NCBI GenBank assembly: GCA_963693085.1
Contig: OY856410.1
Location: 884,515,335-884,579,334, forward strand
Direction: 5' to 3'
Origin: Alisma plantago-aquatica
Taxonomy: Eukaryota > Streptophyta > Magnoliopsida > Alismatales > Alismataceae
DNA length: 64,000 bases
Shown: positions 48,392-60,199 of the stretch, in pieces
How the letters are laid out: every line of letters begins with the position of its first letter
Position numbering within the stretch: the stretch's first letter is position 1
Program-made: the position numbers and the translations under genes
The notes under the pieces: generated by a model
The model's input: only the letters and a program-made list of their open reading frames with translations
The model's database searches: none
Told to the model about the DNA's origin: nothing

Positions 48392-49340
48392 TTGAAGCCA
48401 CCACCCCCTCACTTCAAGTATGCATTCTTAGCTGATGGTGAAAAACTACTGATGATTATTTTGGCATATCTGAGTATCGGTGAAGAAGATCAATTGATGA
48501 TCGTGTTGAAGAACCACCGAGGCACATTCGGGTGGTCAGTTGCTGATATTAAGGGGATTTCTCCTATGTTGTGCCAATACAAGATCTGGATCGAGGAAGG
48601 AGCCAAGTCTGTGATTCAACGACAACGTCGACTCAACCCGAGCATGATGGAGGTCGTCAAGAAGAAGGTGATCAAGCTCCTTTCTGTGGGCATCATCTAC
48701 GCTATTTCAAACTCGACGTGGGTAAGCCCTACACAGGTAGTCCCTAAAAAGGGGGGAATCACCGTGACTCATGATCTTATGAATGAACCTATTACTACCC
48801 GATTGGTAACCGAGTGGCGTGTTTGCATTGACTATCACTGTTTGAATTCCGCAACTCTAAAGGATCATTTTCCGCTCTCATTTATTGATCAGATTTTAGA
48901 GAGGCCGGTTGGCATTTTTGCTTTTTAGACGGTTATTCTAGCTATAATCAGATTTCTATAGACCCTAAGGATCAGGAGAAGTCCACTTTCACTTGTCCTT
49001 ATGGGACTTTTGCATATCGTCGAATGCCATTTGGGTTATGCAATACACCATCTACTTTTCAGCGTTGTATGTTAGCTATATCTTCTGACATGGTAGAACA
49101 CTGCTTAGAGGTTTTCATGGATGACTTTTCCATCCACGGTGCATCCTTTGATGAGTGTTTGAAAAATTTAGATAGAGTGCTACAAAGATGTGAAGATACA
49201 CATCTAGTCTTAAATTGGGAAAAGTGTCATATGACGGTTAGCAAAGAAATAGTGCTTGGACACAAGGTGTCTAGCAAAGGACTGGAGGTAGATCTAATAA
49301 AAATCAAGGTTATTACCAAATTACCTCCATCGAACTCGGT
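48392..49340 (+). pseudogene. Athila reverse transcriptase
   Basis: RT blocks in order: NSTWVSPTQVVPKKGG, WRVCIDYHCLNSATLKDHFPL, then a frameshift near 48925 (FAF followed by TAG in frame), [16 protein letters not shown], and the catalytic FMDDFSIHG with both aspartates. The polymerase core is conserved but cannot be read in one frame. Confidence 0.9.
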
Positions 49341-49896
49341 GAAGGGAGTGAGGAGTTTCCTTGGGCATGCGGGCCTCTATCGCCGTTTTATCAAAGATTT
49401 TTCCAAAATTGCTAAACTATTGTCTGAATTGCTTGAGAAGGACGCAATGTTTGATTTTATTGATAAATGCATGCATTCCTTCAATGTTCTTAAAGAACAA
49501 TTAATTTCGGCACCGGTTGTTCAAACGCCAGATTGGACCAAACTGTTCGAGCTCATGTGTGATGAATCGGATTTTGATGTTGGGGCTGTTCTTGGGCAGC
49601 ATTTTCAGAACAAACCTGCAGTAATTTTCTATGCATCAAAGACCTTATTTAATGCACAACTTAACTATACTACCACTGAAAAAGAACTACTTTCTGTGGT
49701 TTTTGCATTTGAAAATTTTTGGCAATATTTAGTGGGGTCAAAAGTTGTAGTTTGGACGGACCACGCGGCTATTAAATATTTAATGGAAAAGAAAGATGCC
49801 AAGCCTAGATTAATTAGGTGGATCTTGCTCTTATTAGAGTTTGACATTGAAATTAAAGACAAAGAAGGTATTGAGCACGTGGTTGCATACCATTAG
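49341..49896 (+). pseudogene. Athila RT connection and RNase H
   Basis: Continues in the RT frame: [23 protein letters not shown], then RNase H with [31 protein letters not shown] and [12 protein letters not shown]. These carry the expected acidic residues. It ends at a TAG after VVAYH, where the family continues into integrase. Confidence 0.88.
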
Positions 49897-51258
49897 TCTC
49901 GATTAGAGTGGGTAGATGAGCGAGATATCAATATACCCATTACCGAGATGTTTCCCGATGAGCAAATCCTTGCCATAAACTCCAAAGATCTGTGGTTTTT
50001 GCACATTGTAAATTATCTTGCATGAAAGGAAATACCGGACGATTGGAATTTTCAAGAAAAGAAGAGATTTTTTCATTCTTTAAGATATTACTTTTGGGAT
50101 GACTCCATTTTGTTGAGGCAATGCAGGGATGTCATCTTACGCAGGTGTGTACCAGAGGATGAATATGAGAGTGTATTTACACACTGCGATACATTACCCA
50201 CTGTCGGCCATCATGCGAGCACAAGGACATCGTCCAAAGTGTTAGAGAGTGGTCTTTATTGGCCTACACTCTTTCAGGATCCCTATGACTATGTGAAAAG
50301 ATGTGACGCGTGTCAAAGGGCAGGTAATATCTCAAAGCGGCAAGAGATGCCCCTCAATGTGTTTCAAGAAGTTGAGGTATTTGACTTATGAGGCATCGAT
50401 TTCATGGGATCATTTGTGTCCTCGAATTCTAATTTATATCTTTTGTTGGACGTTGATTATGTGTCGAAGTGGGTAGAGGCAATACCCACAAGAACTAATG
50501 ACGTTGTGGTAGTGTGCAGGTTCGTGAAAGAACATATCTTTTGCAAGTTTGGTGTGCCCCGTATGATTATAAGTGATGGAGGCACCCACTTCATGAACAA
50601 GAAATTTGCTACACTAATGAGTAAATATGGAGTCAAGCACAATGTCGGTACCCCGTTTCACCCGTAGACTCAAGGTCAAGTTGAGGTTTCCAATCACGAT
50701 ATCAAAAAGATATTGGAATGCACAGTGGCATCTTCCAGGAAAAATTGGAGTGCACTCCTACTGGATGCTTTATGGGCATATAGGACCACATTTAAAACAC
50801 CTATAGGCACTACACCTTTTAGGTTGGCTTATGGGCAGGCTTGCCATTTGTCGGTTGAGTTAGAGCACAAGGCGCACTGGGCACTACGGAAGCTCAATGT
50901 GAGTTATGATGATGTAGGGAAAAAGAGACTATTGGAGCTAAATGAGTTAGATGAGCTTAGGATGAATGCCTATGAGAATCAAATGATTTATAAAGAGAGT
51001 ACAAAGCAAATCCATGACCTCCACACTCAAACGCATGTTTTACTGTTCAACTCGAGACTGAAGCTTCATCCTGGGAAATTGAAATCCAGGTGGAGTGGAC
51101 CTTTTGTGGTGGAGGAGGTGCACCCACATGGTGATATTATGGTGAGAGATGGAGAGCTCACATTCCTAGTTAATGGTCAAAGGTTGAAGCTTTACTTTAT
51201 AGAGAACTACACGAGAGTAGTGCATGAGGTTAAACTCATGGCACTTAAGGAAGAATGA
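49897..51258 (+). pseudogene. Athila integrase
   Basis: N-terminal HHCC region (GHHASTRTSSKVLESG, then CDACQRAG). The catalytic core has the first Asp in GIDFMGSF, the second in IISDGGTHFMN, and the Glu in QVEVSNHDIKKILE. A long C-terminal part (KTPIGTTPFRLAYGQACHLS to the stop at 51256) includes SRWSGPFVVEEVHPHG. Stops at about 50023, 50389 and 50665 interrupt it. It would have joined cDNA ends to the target. Confidence 0.9.
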
Positions 51259-52240
51259 AGAGCCTTATTGCATCTAGCCTAAGATAATAAACAAGGTCAC
51301 TTGTTGGGAGGCAACCCAACCATCGGTAGTTTTAATTTGTAGTTCCTTCATTTTATTTCTCATTTGCAAGTTAGTTTTGTTTAATTTTGTTTTTAGTGTA
51401 AAAATGATCCCCTAATTGTTTTGCTCAGTGTGCAGTATTGAATCAATGTTGATACCATCAACCACAATGTCGATGGTAGCGACATGCGTGCAGGGAAGCG
51501 GCTATAGAAATTTTTCTGAGTTGATACTATCGACGGCCTCATCAATGGTATTGACATGCTATCAGTGAACAAGAATAGAAGCAGTCGATAGTATCGACAA
51601 TGAAGTCGATGCTCGTGAGATCCCTGAAGATTTATAGACGAATTCTTCTCAGTGAAGTCGATACCATTGACATCCCAATCGATGGTATCGACCTGAGGTC
51701 AGCAAAGAAGTGGTGCCCGGGCCTCGCGAGGGTAATAGAATCATAAAGAGTCGATACCATCGACACCCCGTCGATGGTATTGACGTGACACATCACCGAT
51801 CCGCAAGAGGAGATCAACGGAGCGTGCCAAAATGAAGTAGTCGATCCGTTGGATGGGTAGATACCATCGACCCATGTCGATAGTATCGACACGTCACCTA
51901 TCCAGCCCCCCACATCAAGCAATCGACAACCATCAATGGTCACGAAGAGAGGATTGTGCTCCAGGTGTCGATACCATCGACACCCCGTCGATGGTATCGA
52001 CGGAGCGACAGTAGCGACGAGTTCAGTTATAAAAGGAGGGGTAGTTTCTCATTTTTATTCACACCTTCAGAGTGAATCCTCTCAACTCTTGCGCCAAGCA
52101 TCCCGAGAAATTGGAGATCTTCATCGAGCATAGAGCAATTGAGTGATCTTCACCAAGCTCTTCATCGACATTGGAGATCATCTTCTCTGAGCAACTCCGA
52201 TCTTCATCAAGCTCCATTCTTATGTCCTCTTTCTTTCATC
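51259..52240 (+). other. Athila spacer between integrase and third ORF
   Basis: Non-coding in the sense strand, with only broken short frames. Its core (51440-52010) is an array of the same inverted motif pairs as the LTR. TATA-like TATAAAAGG at about 52030 lies just after the array and could serve an internal promoter for the third ORF. That role is inference. Confidence 0.6.
51440..52010 (+). repeat. GTCGATACCATCGAC inverted-pair array (Athila spacer)
   Basis: About seven inverted pairs with the same arms as in the LTR, outside any LTR. The best pair is near 51967-52001. Confidence 0.88.
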
Positions 52241-52911
52241 ATGAGGAGGAACACTGCTGCATCATCTTCAAGCACTGTGCCAATGGAGATTGAGACGTTT
52301 ATTCCACCCCCTCTAGGCTCCATCCCTCATCCCCGACTTGCACATCCTTCTACGGATGTGAAGAATGTTTATGAGGAGTTGATGAAAAGAACTATCGAGC
52401 CGACTCGATATTGCGACAGACAAATGATCTGAGATCTCAGATTTGAGGATAATCTAATGTACATCCTCCATGGTCAGGAAGGGAATATGAGCAGGCTTGA
52501 CAACGTGGTCACCCATCATGTGGAGGGCCACCCCTTTTTCGGTGAGTGGCTGAATTATAAAGAATTTGTTGGCTAAATGGACATCTAAAAATCCCTTTGT
52601 TTTGATTATGACAAACATTTCATTCTTATTAATCTAACGAGCTACTTGAGTGTGCAGGACTAAGATGGATGGCAAAGCAACTAGGGAAAATCCACAAGCT
52701 AAATTGTTTATATTTTCATGCAATGTAATCATTGTTGTAAAAACTTGTACAAATATATAATGTACAAGTACTTAGAATTGCATGTAAATCAAGCGTTAGA
52801 TTTTCCCTAGCCAAACACCATAGTTAGACATGTCATCCCATTTAAATAGGATCATTTATGCACACTCACACATATAATTAGTGCCTAAATTGAAATCTTG
52901 AAACAGGATCA

Positions 52912-53120
52912 TTCTCGGTCGACAAACTCCTCGACCGAGACACTCTCGGTCGACAATCTTCTCGACTGAGAAAGATCCAAAGTAGCCGTTAGACACAACA
53001 GACAAGTTAGTTGGCAGTTGAAGAAAGACGTTGCAAATCACTTGTTCCAGAGAGCCTGTCGGTCGACAAAAGTTCGACCGAGTAGGTGTCTCGGTCGACC
53101 ATTTGTCGACCGAGATGGTC
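52912..53120 (+). repeat. CTCGGTCGAC inverted-pair array (TR-GAG 5' LTR)
   Basis: Four pairs of CTCGGTCGAC with GTCGACCGAG or variants, ~130 bp upstream of the TATA box. Confidence 0.88.
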
Positions 53121-53250
53121 TCTGACAGCAACTGCAGAATAAATTAATTAGCCGTTGTTAAAGCAACAACTTAGTACCTAACGGCTAGTTAAGCACTTAG
53201 AAACCCCTAGAAGTTGTCTAGAACGTCCTTAAGCATACTTAGGCCATTTC

Positions 53251-53259
53251 TATAAATAG
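53251..53259 (+). promoter_or_regulatory. TATA box of the TR-GAG 5' LTR
   Basis: TATAAATAG; the identical box in the 3' LTR is at 56698-56706. Confidence 0.7.
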
Positions 53260-53985
53260 GACAAGCCATAGGACACTAGAATTCACTTGTTACACTTGAG
53301 AATACACTTGAGCATACTTGAGCAATCTATTGCAAGCAATTTGAGCACTGTGATCATTTGTCTACATTCTCCTTAGCTCAATCTCGTGTCCTATAGGCTA
53401 GATTCTCCTATCCACAACAATCACAAGTTCACACACTTGGCTAGGAGATCTATATGCTTGATCTAGGCATATCAAGCCTTGGGCTTAAAGGATAAGTTGT
53501 AATTTCCTTTTTCTTTCTTGTTCCTTTTTATCTTTTGTACTCTCCTTGCTACTCCTAGGGTTGGAGGCTGCGGATTGGAGAGGGTTGACTTCTCAGGTGG
53601 AGAAGGGGACTTCAAGCTACTTCAAGAAGGCTATCGCAAGGGAAGCTACTTCAGAAGGCTGGTGCAACAGGAGTTGGTGCATCTACTTCAAGGGAAGGCT
53701 GCTTCAAGGTTGGCGATTACTTCTAGGTGAAGGCTGCTTGAAGGGTTTGGGAAAAGAGATTGTATTTTATGTAAATTCCTTGCGAGGTAATAAAATAAAT
53801 TTCTTTTCAAATCCCGGTTGGGTAAGCAACCGGGTAGTGGATTGACGGCTATAGTATTTGCTATAGTTGGAACCACTCTAAACCCTGTGTCTCCTTGTCC
53901 AATATTTTCATTGTGGTTGTTTGAGTTCAATAATTGTTAAATTATCTATAAAACTCTATTCACCCCCCCTCTAGTAGTTTTCAAT

Positions 53986-53996
53986 TGGTATCAGAG
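53986..53996 (+). other. TR-GAG primer-binding site (tRNA-Met)
   Basis: TGGTATCAGAG two bases after the LTR. Confidence 0.9.
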
Positions 53997-54030
53997 AGGG
54001 CTTCAAGGAACCCTAACCAGGTCTTGAAGA

Positions 54031-54914
54031 ATGGAGGGAAATGGTGAAAAGCGCTTGGACAAAACCACTACATGCTGCAATTGGTGTTTAGGAACAAGCC
54101 ACAAAACAAAAGGATGCCCATGGGGATCAAAGGAAGAAGATAAGCACAAAGAATGCCTTATTACTACAACTAGTGAAGAAGAAGAAGAAGAGGTAAGTCT
54201 TTTTGATTTATCTAAAGAAGAACTAGTTGCTATTATTGAAGAAACACATAATAAATATGTTGAGTGCAAAAAGAAATTAAAGAAATCAAATAAGGAAAAT
54301 GATGATCTAAATGTTAAACTTCTTGCTCTTGCATCTGAAAATGAGGATCTCAAAGAGGGAAATAAATTTGCTGATCTTAAGTTAAAATCTATGGAAGCCG
54401 ATTGCAAGCTCCTTTCTATTGAAAATTCAAACTTACAGACTCAAGTAAACGATCTTCAAAAACAACCATTATTGTGCACTCATATAGATTATGACACTAT
54501 TGTTAAAGAAAGAAATTTATTGTCATCCAATCTAGACCAAGCAAAAATAGACATTAAGAAAAGAATGGATGAGATTGCCAGCTACAACAACAAATTCGTA
54601 GTTTGAATAAACATGGCATTCTTGATCAAATTCTAGATAATCCCTATCAACAAATTGGGAGAAGGGGACTAGGTTACAAGCCTAAAGGAAAATCTCATCA
54701 ACAACCTAGTCAGAGAAAGTCACAAACCCAATCTATATATGTACCTAAAAGGACATCCTCACCCAATGACAACATAGGACACAACCATAGAAAAAGATAT
54801 GAAATTGACTCAATATGTTGTCATTACTGTTTACGCCTTGGTCACTATTCATTTTCATGTCCTTACAAGAGAAGAGATGTCGAATTAGTTTGGGTTCCTA
54901 AACCTCCAAACTAA
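54031..54914 (+). pseudogene. gag: TR-GAG internally deleted gag, two frames
   Basis: Frame 1 (54031-54606, 191 codons) opens MEGNGEKRLDK and has a zinc knuckle almost at once (Cys16, Cys19, His24, Cys29 in CCNWCLGTSHKTKGC). A long Lys/Glu-rich, probably coiled-coil stretch follows. Frame 2 (54603-54914) has a second knuckle, CCHYCLRLGHYSFSC. A single-base indel near 54580 explains the switch, because the shifted frame stays open across the join. The N-terminal capsid (UBN2-type) domain that normally precedes the first knuckle is missing, so this is an internally deleted gag. Confidence 0.8.
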
Positions 54915-55999
54915 ACAAATAAGATTAAGTTGAGATATGACCAAAAGACATTAGTTGCATAATTCTATGTCTATCTCAACTTAACATAATGAGATTACAA
55001 ATAAATGTAAGCATCTAAATAGTTAACCCACATAATAACTTCGAAACAAATAAACAGTTCCAGGAATCTTGTCAGTCGAGCAACTGTCGACCGAGACCTC
55101 ATCGGTCGAAAAAAATTGTCGACCGAGCATATCACTGTTTTCAGTTTACTATGAAAATTGCTGCATTTATTTTTCTAGTAAAATTGCTATCTTTTTATGA
55201 TTGATGACTGGATATACTTTTGGAAATCATCTTTACAAAATTAATAATAGTTTATTCTCTGGAAGATTTAAGCTTACACTGAAATTATGCTTAGGCAAGC
55301 AAAATGAGTTATTGGTAGTATTATGCTTCAATTTGATATTTATTGCAGATATTATACTCATACACTAAATTTGAAAAATCTGCAAAATTTGCCTCTTGGT
55401 CACAATCAAATTTGACCAAGGGGCGCTATGGTCGGAGTCAAATTTGACCTAAAATAAGTTTGACATAATAACTATTTTGGATGGAGACATTTTATGTAGT
55501 CTAAGATTAAACGATTCTCTTTTTATTTAGGGCTTAACATCCATTGATAGATGAGAAATCAATAAACATTCATCATAAGCTTAAAGGAATCTCATATCAT
55601 TTCAAGGCTTAACATCCTTTGCAAATGATTGAGAAACAAATTGTGGCTAAATTAGAAAAATATGATATTAAATCCATGTTCCTAATAGGATATCTAATTA
55701 AGGGGGAGTTTTTATTCTTAACGGTTATCTTTTTGAAATGACAAAGGGGGAGAGATAAATAAAACTATAACTTAGTATTTATGTAAAACTCAATCAATGA
55801 GTTTCATAAATATACTCTTGGCTTTACATTGAAAGTTGCTATATTCCCAAATGAAATGGATTTCATATTCCATAATTCATTGGGAATAATAAGCACACAT
55901 TTTATAAACAAGAGGAAAAGCTACATAAGGCAATCTAAAGGTATGAAATTATATGTTTTATATTTCCTTATTTATATTTTGGAAATGTTTGTCATCTTT
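54915..55999 (+). other. TR-GAG non-coding interior
   Basis: AT-rich. It contains a short CGGTCGAC/GTCGACCGAG cluster at 55070-55130, matching the LTR motif, and several AAGGGGGAG purine runs. No pol remnant recognised. Confidence 0.65.
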
Positions 56000-56013
56000 A
56001 AAAAGGGGGAGAT
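56000..56013 (+). other. TR-GAG polypurine tract
   Basis: AAAAAGGGGGAGAT directly before the 3' LTR; primer site for plus-strand DNA. Confidence 0.88.
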
Positions 56014-57434
56014 TGTTGGCTAAATGGACATCTAAAAATCCCTTTGTTTTGATTATGACAAACATTTCATTCTTATTAATCTAACGAGCTACTTGAGTGT
56101 GCATGACTAAGATGGATGGCAAAGCAACTAGGGAAAATCCACAAGCTAAATTGTTTATATTTTCATGCAATGTAATCATTGTTGTAAAAACTTGTACAAA
56201 TATATAATGTACAAGTACTTAGAATTGCATGTAAATCAAGCGTTAGATTTTCCCTAGCCAAACACCATAGTTAGACATGTCATCCCATTTAAATAGGATC
56301 ATTTATGCACACTCACACATATAATTAGTGCCTAAATTGAAATCTTGAAACAGGATCATTCTCGGTCGACAAACTCCTCGACCAAGACACTCTCGGTCGA
56401 CAATCTTCTCGACCGAGAAAGATCCAAAGTAGCCGTTAGACACAACAGACAAGTTAGTTGGCAGTTGAAGAAAGACGTTGCAAATCACTTGTTCCAGAGA
56501 GCCTGTCGGTCGACAAAAGTTCGACCGAGTAGGTGTCTCGGTCGACCATTTGTCGACCGAGATGGTCTCTGACAGCAACTGCAGAATAAATTAATTAGCC
56601 GTTGTTAAAGCAACAACTTAGTACCTAACGGCTAGTTAAGCACTTAGAAACCCCTAGAAGTTGTCTAGAACGTCCTTAAGCATACTTAGGCCATTTCTAT
56701 AAATAGGACAAGCCATAGGACACTATAATTCACTTGTTACACTTGAGAATACACTTGAGCATACTTGAGCAATCTATTGCAAGCAATTTGAGCATTGTGA
56801 TCATTTGTCTACATTCTCCTTAGCTCAATCTTGTGTCCTATAGGCTAGATTATCCTATCCACAGCAATCACAAGTTCACACACTTGGCTAGGATATCTAT
56901 ATGCTTGATCTAGGCATATCAAGCCTTGGGCTTAAAGGATAAGTTGTAATTTCCTTTTTCTTTCTTGTTCCTTTTTATCTTTTGTACTCTCCTTGCTACT
57001 CCTAGGGTTGGAGGCTGCGGATTGGAGAGGGTTGACTTCTCAGGTGGAGAAGGGGACTTCAAGCTACTTCAAGAAGGCTATCGCAAGGGAAGCTACTTCA
57101 GAAGGCTGGTGCAACGGGAGTTGGTGCATCTACTTCAAGGGAAGGCTGCTTCAAGGTTGGCGATTACTTCTAGGTGAAGGCTGCTTGAAGGGTTTGGGAA
57201 AAGAGATTGTATTTTATGTAAATTCCTTGCGAGGTAATAAAATAAATTTCTTTTCAAATCCTGGTTGGGTAAGAAACCGGGTAGTGGATTGACGGCTATA
57301 GTATTTGCTATAGTTGGAACCACTCTAAACCCTGTGTCTCCTTGTCCAATATTTTCATTGTGGTTGTTTGAGTTCAATAATTGTTAAATTATCTATAAAA
57401 CTCTATTCACCCCCCCCCCCTCTAGTAGTTTTCA
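56014..57434 (+). repeat. TR-GAG 3' LTR
   Basis: Near-identical to the 5' LTR, including TATA box and motif array. The C-run near the end is longer than in the 5' copy. Confidence 0.95.
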
Positions 57435-58705
57435 GAATTGGTGGTGGAATTCATGGTGTCGCTTGATATCTGTGTTGTCCCAAACAACCTCAATGAATCC
57501 GACAGGGAATGGGTCAAAGGTCGTGTGTCTTTCCAGCTTTTCAACAGGAATTATAATCTTACTCTACAACAATTCAACTCCATCTACAACTGGTGGCACT
57601 CCCCCGAACAGCACCGGTGGCCAGACAACCGAGCTAATTACGACAGCATGTTCACAAAGCTAGTGACAGCCCCTCAAGGCAAAACGATTAGCTATCACAA
57701 TGTCGCAGTGGCTGATTTTGAGCATCCCTTTGTGCGGGTCTTACACCGCATGTTGTGTATTACCTTTTTCGCTCGGGGAGAGCTTTCACTGAGTAAATTC
57801 CAAGAGACTGACCTCTTCTTTCTGTATAATCTGCTGACACGAGGCAAGCTTAATTGGGGCACGTTCTTCCTAATGTGCATAATGGCGGTGAAGAAAAGTA
57901 CTCGGCGGGCCCCAATTCATTTTGGGGGACTCATCACTCCTTTATCCCTTTACCTTGGGCTAGACCTTTCTTCAATGCCTCCCCTTCTAAGTAAAAGCTC
58001 TGTCAATCTTCATCATTTGCATCGGTCTAACTTGTTGACATTTTGTGATGGTGTGGTATATGCACATTGCCACGTAAACAAAGAATATCAAGAGTGTGCC
58101 CTTCCAGATCCCGTCTTCAACATCCAAGGCGTCCAGCATTTCAAATGGCCTATAATTGCCATTGACGACTCTGACAGTGGAGAAGACGAGGACGACAACG
58201 ACAATGACAATGATGATGGTGATGAGCAGGAGGAGGAAGAGGAGACTGTTACTCCTCTTTGTTTACGAGTGGCACCTAGGAAGCGGCCACACTTCTACCC
58301 GGGTGCGTCATCATCCTCGCAGCCTCAGCCACCACAACCCTCTCAACAAGGAGAGGATGTTTATTCTATGCAGGGCATGTACACCATGCTGCAGAGCATT
58401 CAGGAGACGCAACAATAGCACACTACATCATTTGCTGATATCCATGATACTATGAATCAGTTGTAGTTAATCAACAAGCTATTTTCGAGAATGAACGTCA
58501 ACTATTCGACAATCAACAGCTGGTCTACGACCGGTTGGGGAGGATTGAACAGTAGCATCATCCATTCTATGATCACTACTGGCGCCAAAACTATTTCGGG
58601 GGATATCCTCATCCTCCGCCCATCCCCCCATATGATCGAAACTTCCAGGGGCAATATCCATCATGGGATCCCAACGCCCCACAATACCCACCACCTGAGC
58701 AATAA

Positions 58706-60190
58706 ATGGTATCCATGTTCCACCTGTTGAGTTTGTTTTAGACTATGAGGCCATAGTTGAATTCAAGCATGGGGGGGAGATGGAACAATTTCTATCTTTT
58801 ATTTTCCTTTGTTTTTATCATTTATTGACTTTTCTTTTATTTTAGCAATTTTCTTAGCTTTTAGGATCCACATGCTATCTAGTGTATTTGTGGATGTCTA
58901 ATGTAATTTGTCATTTCTATGTTTTCACATGGGAGTTATGGGTAAATTTGAAAAAATTTCATGTAATTGCAAGCTTGCGTTGTTTGAACTTGAGCACTTA
59001 ACTTATGAAAATAATTGGGTCTGTCAACTTTAAAACATAAGACCACAACTGTACATGCCTATGATTCAAGGGAAGTGGACAGAATTGGATGTTGAGCCTA
59101 AACTGACCAAATGGTAATGGGACTTTAATCTAAAATACGAGAGAGAAACTTGTGATCTATCCACCTCATCTCATTTACACTCTACCATAAGAATTGGGAG
59201 CACTTTGTAGTTTGTCATCTCTTGATTGCATATCATGTAGATAGGATTGCATTGTAGTTAGTTTTTACATCTGTTGCATATATGAAAAAAAATGTTGCAT
59301 TATAGTCATGCATGCACAAATTTTAGAATGCATGTCAATGTCATTTTAGTTGCATTTTGCATAATTTTAATCATTTTTTTTACATGATATGCCTTGCTTC
59401 TTGATCGAGAATAAGGAACTTGTTTCATACTTTCTAAAAATTAAAATACAATGAAAAAACACTAGTTATGGGAATAAGCCCAAGACGAAGATGTGCAAAT
59501 TTCATCTTAGTTAATGAAGAAAAATAAGGGTTGAAAAGAGAAAAAAAAAAGAAGAAAAAAATAATAAGTAAGTGAAGATCAGAAGGAGGAAGGAACTTGT
59601 TCACATGCATAATAAGAAGAACAAGCACATGTGTAGTTTTGTAGATATTCTATCTCTCATTGGGATGGAATGATAGTTCATGCATCATTCCACCTAAAAT
59701 GTAAGCATTAGGTCATTTCCATATGCATGGGCATCATATAGGTCATTTTTTTACTGTTTCATGTCAAACTGTATTGTGCTACTTTTTCTTACATAAATCG
59801 CCTATCCCATCCACCCATTTCTCAAAATGGTAGGCCACCCATGATTATCTCCTCACTTTTGTATTTAAGGAGATCTGCTTCCATGTAGATGGTAGTTAGG
59901 TTATGAGCTACATAGATAGGAGATCACAAGATGCACCAATCCTGAGCCGGAAGATTTTATTATATTAACTGTCTTATTTGATAGTGTTCACTAATCTTGG
60001 AGTGGATATCTATTATGGATGATCATTGTCACCTGTAAGGTAGTTACCATTATGTGGCTAGTGAGGGCTGGTATGTGAATGTCCGGTTGGAATCATACGG
60101 TAATGTCTGTTGTGATAGTATGATCTTTAGTTGACCCTAACAATTTTATTCTATAATTTTGTTGCTCGAGGGCGAGCAATGTTTAAGCTT
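58706..60190 (+). other. Athila 3' untranslated interior
   Basis: AT-rich, non-coding, without the motif array. No gene recognised. Confidence 0.65.
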
Positions 60191-60197
60191 AGGGGAG
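60191..60197 (+). other. Athila polypurine tract
   Basis: AGGGGAG two bases before the 3' LTR. Confidence 0.75.
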
Positions 60198-60199
60198 TT

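Larger units (their letters stand above)
52567..53983 (+). repeat. TR-GAG 5' LTR
   Basis: Bounded by TGTTGGCTAAATGG and AGTAGTTTTCA. The TATA box TATAAATAG is at 53251-53259, with the CGGTCGAC array upstream in U3 (52912-53120). Confidence 0.95.
52567..57434 (+). mobile_element. TR-GAG-like element: young gag-only LTR retrotransposon
   Basis: LTRs are 52567-53983 (1417 bp) and 56014-57434 (1421 bp), differing by about a dozen substitutions plus a poly-C length change. Target duplication GAATT is at 52562-52566 and 57435-57439. The 2.0 kb interior has a tRNA-Met primer site, two gag-derived frames and a polypurine tract, but no pol. Gag style (two CCHC knuckles, charged helical middle) suggests a Copia ancestor. 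It needs enzymes from another element. Confidence 0.9.
52241..58705 (+). pseudogene. Athila third ORF (env-like position), split by TR-GAG
   Basis: First part 52241-52566 starts MRRNTAASSSSTVPMEIETF. The frame resumes exactly after TR-GAG at 57440 and is open to 58418. The long open part resembles the plant Athila ORF found downstream of pol (LTLQQFNSIYNWW, VRVLHRMLCITFFARGELS). Its function is not established. It ends with an Asp/Glu-rich run (about 58165-58245) and a Gln/Pro-rich tail. Stops at about 52429, 58416 and 58465 and a likely frameshift near 58470 break it; the tail stays readable to TAA at 58703. I see no signal peptide or clear membrane segment, so an envelope role is not supported by sequence here. 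Confidence 0.75.

Noticed and set aside
52856..53131. 91-codon minus-strand ORF repeated identically at 56303-56578
   Set aside because: Identity follows from the near-identical TR-GAG LTRs. The frame is open because the CGGTCGAC array lacks stops in it.
57438..58418. Stand-alone 326-codon host gene
   Set aside because: The frame is the direct continuation of the Athila third ORF across the TR-GAG insertion and its GAATT duplication.
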